A DNA stretch of 64,000 nucleotides from Cacajao melanocephalus (Eukaryota > Chordata > Mammalia > Primates > Pitheciidae), in the NCBI GenBank assembly GCA_963573385.1, contig CAUYLG010071318.1, forward strand, positions 1 to 64,000. Direction: 5' to 3'. Every line of letters begins with the position of its first letter. Positions within the stretch are counted from its first letter, which is position 1. Of the stretch, positions 57,721 to 64,000 are shown in pieces. The notes beneath the pieces are model-generated. The model saw nothing but the letters and a program-made list of their open reading frames with translations. It did not search any database and was not told the origin of the DNA. A program made the translations under genes and the position numbers.

Positions 57721-58884
57721 GTACAGACATACATAATATAGCCCCTTACTGTCAGATGGACCTGTGTATGAGTCAAGTTTCATTTTAACAATTGTGCTGT
57801 CTCCTGGTCATCAATCCACCAACTCCCATGAGAGTTAACAGCTAATCAGAATAAATGCTGAGGTTGGTTAAATGCTAAATTTTAAAGTAGATCCAGCTGC
57901 TCTATAGTCAGTATGATTCTATTAACAGAATGACAATATAATTTCTTGTCCAAATTAGATTATTGAGAATAAAGGTGGTCCCTACTAATAAATAATGCTA
58001 GTGAAAATCAGGAACATCCCAATAAACTGGGATGAAGTGACCTTAGTTATAAAAACTCCCAAATCACAGGGACTCTACATTTCTTCCACAAATTCCCTTC
58101 AGTGGGAATCTCCTTTTATAAAGCCTTAGGAGAATCTAGTATTTGATACTCAGATTAGGGACTATGGCACTTTAAAGAGATAGGCATATATTAAAAATGA
58201 ATAATAAATCTACTCTTTGTAGAACAGCAGAGACTTGAAGGATGAATAACTTCATGTAAATCTATGTAAGACTTCTTTACCTTAACTAATGACAACCATG
58301 AAGACAGAGAAACTACATACTGATCACTAATCTCACAAGTACAGTTAGACTCAGATGTATTTCCTGAGCTTCTGTGTTTAATTTTTATATTTGAAAACAG
58401 AGTTAATTTTCAACTATGCCTACCATCCCAAAACATATTAATCTTTGTTTCAGCACACTGAAGGAAAAAAATCTGTTTATTGCTAAAATTAACAGAATAC
58501 ACTTGATGGTTTGCAAAAGACTTATATGGGTGGTTGCAACACTTGGCCTTTAGCCTCTCACCAAATACCATACCACGTGTGTTCTGAATCACCAGTAAAC
58601 CTGGATGCCCTCGTGTGAGATTATTTTAATTCCAACTTTCAAATGCTTGCTATTAGAAAACTCTTATAGGGAAAAATGCAATCTCACTAACTAGAAATTA
58701 ATTAAGAGACAAAACAAACCTGTGGTCTTAATGCATGAATAAAAGCAAAAATTTCAAATGTCAGGACTCTAGGAAAGTAATTTAACCTCTATTAATTTTC
58801 ATCAAAGTCTAAGACCTGATTAAAGATGATTTTCACCCTGTAAAAAGTTGTTAACCTTTCACATTAAAAAAAAAATCACCTTAT
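57721..58884. other. Intron, no recognised feature
   Basis: Unique-looking DNA. Two donor-like sites on the gene strand (near 58281 and 58424) have no acceptor at a useful distance. Confidence 0.4.
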
Positions 58885-59102
58885 GTCAGCGGTTGACGTA
58901 AGGTATAATAGGACAAATGGCAAATATTTTAGGCTCTGTGAGTCACAGCAAATCTTTGGTGCAACTACCTCCTGCTGAAGCATGATGACAACTATATATG
59001 ATATGTAATCAATATGAGAGGCTGTGAGCCAACAAAATTTTACTTAGAAAAATAGCTGGATGGACTGGATTTGGCTCACAGACTGTAGCTGGTCAACCCT
59101 TA
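58885..59102 (+). mobile_element. MER5A-like hAT MITE
   Basis: GGCAAATATTTTAGGCTCTG, ACAAAATTTTACTTAGAAAAAT and GGATTTGGCTCACAGACTG follow the MER5A order. Diverged. Confidence 0.75.
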
Positions 59103-59195
59103 TTTCAGAATATAAACTCCTTTGCATTCCTAGTGCCTTGGACAGTACCTGATACATAACAGATGCTCTGTAAATGTTTATTGATGAATCATATT
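59103..59195 (+). mobile_element. L2 3' end
   Basis: CAGTACCTGATACATAACAG then TCTGTAAATGTTTATTGATG matches the L2 terminus. Confidence 0.65.
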
Positions 59196-59695
59196 ATTTA
59201 ACAAGCAAAAAAATTAAGCAAAAAGTCTCTACTACCATACAAACACTATGTTCATTGAATATTACTTGAGACTCAACCTCCTAAGTTAGAATTTAAAGGT
59301 TATTTCTCACACAAAAATCCTTAAATTTTTTAATTAAAAAATTTACTTTAATTGTATTGTGAATATAATTAATTGTATTATGAATCATGGAACACTATCC
59401 TGTCTGTATTGAACTCTGTTCACCCAAGATATGAATTTTCTGGCTCCTTGGGGCTGTTCAAATAAATAATCCAACAATCTAGTCTAAGGACTAGAGCTGA
59501 ATGGTCACGTAGAGTTAAGGCCACAGTTAATACCGACAGACAAGTGAGAGCTAAAGGCAAATTGGAAGAATTGTGTGGAAACTGGTATGCAGAGAAAACA
59601 ATGGAAGGGAGCAAGACTTGTTTATACCATGCAATGAAGATCTGTGAGATTTCTCTATGTTGTAATAGTAAATCTCCTTTTTATTAGAGCTTTTT
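59196..59695. other. Intron, no recognised feature
   Basis: AT-rich. Nothing recognised. Confidence 0.4.
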
Positions 59696-60248
<553 letters not shown>

Positions 60249-60354
60249 AATTAAGCTGTTTTTGAAAGAGCTTGTGTTCTTTGCAAACAAATCATTCCTG
60301 ACTAGAAAATGAAATATGAAACACTTTGGAGAAGATTTAATGCTTGAGCTTAAT

Positions 60355-62050
60355 CTTTAAAACTGAGTAGGCATGGTTTCGCGTCAAGGTGGAGTAACAG
60401 GGAATAAACTTACCCACTGCCTGAAATAACTAACAAACAGAAAAGCAGGTAAATCAATGGTCTTTACACATTGGACATTGGCCAGCATAGGACAGAAATC
60501 CCTGAGAGAAGGGAAACAAACATTCTAAGTCCTTCTTCAATAGCTCCCTGCTTAGAGAGAGTTTCCATGGAGCAGAGGTATAAGAAACCCAGGTGGAGGT
60601 TGACAATCTCCCTGAGTTGAGGAAATCAAGTTGAAGGCCAAGCTCGTTAGACTTTGCCTGGTAGAGTACCAGGAGGAGAGAACTGCAAAGAGACAGACAG
60701 GAGTAGATCTGCAGAGGGTTCCCTCAAGTTTTTACTGAAAGTATCAGCATATGCTTTGTGAGAAATGTACCTGAAGCAGAAAAATAAGTAACTAAAATGG
60801 GCAGAGGGAACAATCCCAAGGGCTCACACAGTAGCAGGAATAATTTATGTTTCATCTAGGAAGGAAAAAACCTGCATACTTCACAAGACATCAAGTAGAA
60901 TAATCATAAGATTACTGATTCAGTAGTGGGGCAAAATTAGCCCTAGTTAAGTTTGCTCTGCTCCTGCCCAACTAAGCATAAAAAGACTTGAAAGGATTAC
61001 ACTATTTCCAAATAACTTAACAGTGTCCCAGAATCAAGCTCAAGAATATTTCTAAACATACAACAATATCCAGAACACCAGGTAAAATCAAAAAAGTCTG
61101 GCATCCAGTGAAAAAAACTAGGCATGTGATAAGCAGAACAATATGACCCATAATGAGGAAAAAAAATTGTAGCAACAGAAATAAGCCGGGAAATGATACA
61201 GATGATGGAATTAACAAGCAAAGATATTAAAATAGTTATTGTAACTGTAACCTAAACATTCAAGAAGTAGAAGAATGTTTAAACATATTAAATAGAGACG
61301 CAGATAGTAAAAAAAAAAAAAAATCAAAATTTTCATCTCATGAAGGATGAAAAAAAAATGATGATGGAAAATACAAGTAGAATTAAGAATATATCTGAAA
61401 TGCCAGAATTAAAGATTAATAAACTTGAAGACAAAGCCATAGAAACCATCCAAAATGAAGCGCAGAAAGAAGCCTGAAAATACATGAACAAGGCCGGGGG
61501 TGGGCACGGTGGCTCACACCTGTGATCCCAGCACTTTGGGAGGCTGAGGCAGGAAAAATGGTTGAGGCCAGCAGTTACAGCACAGCCTGGGCAACATTGT
61601 GAGACCCCATCTATACTAAAAATAAAAAAATTAGCCAGGCATGGTGGTATGCACCTGTTGTTCCAGCTACTCAGGAGGCTGAGGTGGGAGGATTGCTTGA
61701 GCCCAGAAATTCAAGGCTACAGTGAGCCGTGATAGTGCCACTGCACTCCCGCCTGGGTGACAGAGCAAGACCCTGTCTAAAGAAACAAAACAAAACAAAA
61801 CAAAACATTAGTATCCTATTTGACAACTTTAAGCAGACTTACATACGTATAATTTAAGTTCCTACAGTGGACAGTAAGTGCTATATACAACTACCAAAAA
61901 AAAAAAAGAAAGAAAGAAAGAAAAGGTAGGAAAGTATGGGCTTAAAATGGTACACAACAGCAAACTATTATACATTATGGAGAGGAAGAAAGAAATGAGA
62001 AAAGCTGTACATTCGGATCATTAAAAAAATTGTGAAAAGACAGAACTGTT
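60355..62050 (+). mobile_element. L1M 5' region, split by an Alu
   Basis: Text with AACTTACCCACTGCCTGAAATAAC-like, AGTCTGGCATCCAGTGAAAA and GAATTAACAAGCAAAGATAT tracts resembles the 5'UTR/ORF1 part of old L1M. Alu at 61492-61806. No ORF. Confidence 0.6.
61492..61806 (+). mobile_element. Alu
   Basis: GGCCGGGGGTGGGCACGGTGG to an (AAAAC)n tail. A pentanucleotide CAAAA repeat ends it. Confidence 0.96.
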
Positions 62051-62939
62051 TTACACTTTTGTACATCACTCTAATGTCTGGGTTTCAGAAGAGAAAGCTG
62101 GGTTCTCTTATCTGCTTTTGTCCAATCTGTTGCTTAAGCTGTTTTGGCTGGGAAAGACAACCAACCAGTCTGTGTTATGCAGAAAGTGGAATGAGATATT
62201 ACCTATAAACTATCCTAGTCAGCTCAAAGAGAAAGAACCAGAGAAGCTATTGGTTTATTACATTTATCCCACTCGGGTGATAAGGTAGAAAGGAGACAGA
62301 ATCATAATGAATTTCCATATAAAACGTTATAGGTTCACAGTTCTACATGAAGTGTAAGGGGATGCCCTGGGTCTGAGCTGGGCCCTAGGTCACAGAATAA
62401 AAGGGGAAACAGGACCAAGTAATGGAATTACAAGGGAGGAAAAGCCACAGCGGAGTTGAGTCTAGTTCAGAATATTTCACAGTATTATATTTATTACATA
62501 GTCCAACATATTTCAAGTTGAGTCAGAACATTTTAACTGGTTTTGACACTCATATTTATATAAATCTGTCACTTTCCCAACTTCTTCTAGTCTTAAATTC
62601 CCTAACAAAAGGCATTCTGTAACATTCAAAATCCTCTCAGGTCTGATTCACACAGAACCTGTGTTCACATCAGTAACTCAGAAAATGACTGACACAGAAC
62701 TTTTAGGTACACTTTTGACAGGCTGGCTTACATATGAAAAGTGTTGCCTGAAGAGCAATTATCCCTGGGCAGATACCAACAACAACCAGGAGGTCAGAAA
62801 TTAAAATCTTAGGGCACAGAACAGTTCTACGTTGCCTTCTATTGATACTCTGACCATATTTAAAGCACATTTTGGGGCAAATACTGAAGGGAAGTTTTAT
62901 AAAGCTACCTCACAGCTTTAAAAAGCCTGATTAAAATAA
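62051..62939. other. Intron, no recognised feature
   Basis: Unique-looking DNA of moderate GC. Nothing recognised. Confidence 0.4.
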
Positions 62940-63051
62940 TCTCCATTAATACTTCTAAAAAGAAGTACCTAATGATAACTTAGAAATCAAATCACAATCT
63001 GGTAAGAATGGAGAACATAAAACTACAAGAAAACAAAAAATATTTGAGATT

Positions 63052-63097
63052 TTAGGTTAGGCAAAGATTTCTTAGGTTAGGCAAAGATTTCTTAGGT
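63052..63097. repeat. 20-bp tandem duplication
   Basis: TTAGGTTAGGCAAAGATTTC occurs at 63052-63071 and 63072-63091, then TTAGGT starts a third. Confidence 0.95.
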
Positions 63098-63353
63098 CAC
63101 CAAAAAGTATGACTCATGAAAGAAAAAAAAAAAAGATAAAATCTACTTTATCACAGTTTCAAATACTCTTCAAAAGACACCACTAGAAAAATGAGAAGGC
63201 AAACCATAGACTAGGAGAAAACATTTGCAAAATATGTATCTGATAAAACACTTGAGTCCAGAATACATAAAGAACCCCTTCAACTCAATAGGAGGAGAAA
63301 CAATTTTGTAAAAAAAGATTTGGATACTTCACCAAAGAAGATATGTGAATGGC

Positions 63354-63377
63354 AAATAAGCACACAAATAAGCACAC
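63354..63377. repeat. 12-bp tandem duplication
   Basis: AAATAAGCACAC is present twice in direct succession. Confidence 0.93.
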
Positions 63378-64000
63378 AAAAAGGTGTTCAGATTCTTAGA
63401 CCTTAGGGAAATGAAAATTAAAATCACAATGAGATATCATTACACTCCCTCTAGAAAAGAATTTTAAAAGATTAAATATAAACAAATGTTGAAGAGGGTG
63501 GGAGAAACTGGACCTCCCATAAGTTGTTGGAGCTAATGCAAAATGGGACAGCTACATTGGGAAAAATGGCCGTTTCCTATGAAGTAAACTTACCATTTAA
63601 CCCAACAATCTCACTCCTAAATATTTATAAGAGAAATGAAAGTATATAATCACACAGACTTGTACATGAATGCTTTATTCATAATAGTACAAATCGGAAA
63701 CAATCCAAATGTCCAGCACCTAGTGAATGGTATCCATATAATGGAATACTACTCTGCAATTTAAAAAACCATTAATTCATATGGCAATGTGAATGAAGAC
63801 ACATAACTACATAACAGATGGTTCCATATATGTGAAATTCTAGAAATGGCGAAACTATAGTGATTACAGTGATATAGCGAATAAGTGGTTGTGAGGAACC
63901 AGGAATAGCAAGGGAGGTTTTACTAAAAGGGGTACAAGGGCACTTTTTAGGGTGATAGACATCTTTTATATACCATGATTGTGGTGATGATGGTTACATG

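Larger units (their letters stand above)
62940..64000 (+). mobile_element. L1M 3' part, runs off the window
   Basis: ACTAGGAGAAAACATTTGCAA, ATAATGGAATACTACTCTGC and GGTTGTGAGGAACCAGG are late ORF2 and 3'UTR of an old L1. Contains small tandem duplications at 63052 and 63354. Confidence 0.8.

Noticed and set aside
60414..60543. Possible 130-nt alternative exon with a GTAAGT donor
   Set aside because: A strong donor and an AG about 130 nt upstream exist, but the length does not match the reported 128 nt and the region looks like L1M 5' DNA.

Overview
The window is primate, most likely human, nuclear DNA. It is AT-rich and dominated by interspersed repeats: about 37 Alu or Alu-derived pieces, many L1 fragments, L2 and MIR relics, a Tigger1, an Hsmar1 mariner, hAT-type elements and three ERV LTRs. 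Hsmar1 together with intact Alus carrying target-site duplications restricts the source to higher primates. There is no bacterial-style gene content, CRISPR array or operon.

One protein-coding gene is recognisable. It is REV3L, the catalytic subunit of DNA polymerase zeta (translesion synthesis), read on the minus strand. Eight consecutive internal coding exons are visible at 34011-33822, 28926-28852, 23018-22858, 12987-12891, 9936-9842, 8960-8856, 7848-7764 and 7676-7528. Their phases chain without a break, giving 957 nt or 319 codons, about residues 47-366 of the roughly 3,130-residue protein, i.e. the N-terminal domain. The first coding exon and promoter should lie beyond coordinate 64000 and the rest of the gene below coordinate 1, so the whole window appears to be transcribed as REV3L pre-mRNA.

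Layout. 1-7527: the intron after the last visible exon, made of an LTR end, an L1 patchwork with a 5'UTR-to-ORF2 deletion junction, and Alus. 7528-12987: five clustered small exons with Alus between them. 12988-22857: a large intron with antisense L1, Alus, an L1 3' end and a Tigger1 carrying five Alus. 22858-34011: three exons separated by L2, MIR, Alu and hAT DNA. 34012-64000: part of the intron upstream of the second coding exon. It holds L2, L1, an antisense solo LTR with TSDs (43225-43744), nested L1s (about 45.2-47.7 kb), Hsmar1 with three Alus (48974-51097), two antisense L1M segments, another solo LTR with TSDs (53574-54162), and further L1 and Alu DNA.

No wholly new system is evident. 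The points most worth checking are an out-of-frame tandem splice acceptor and a weak donor in REV3L, the place where a reported alternative REV3L exon should lie, same-family LTRs in opposite orientation 43 kb apart, LTRs with repeated U3 blocks that could act as intronic promoters, nested or tandem insertions, and several unexplained short direct duplications. Repeat family names come from memory of consensus sequences, not from a search, and repeat edges are approximate unless a TSD is cited.
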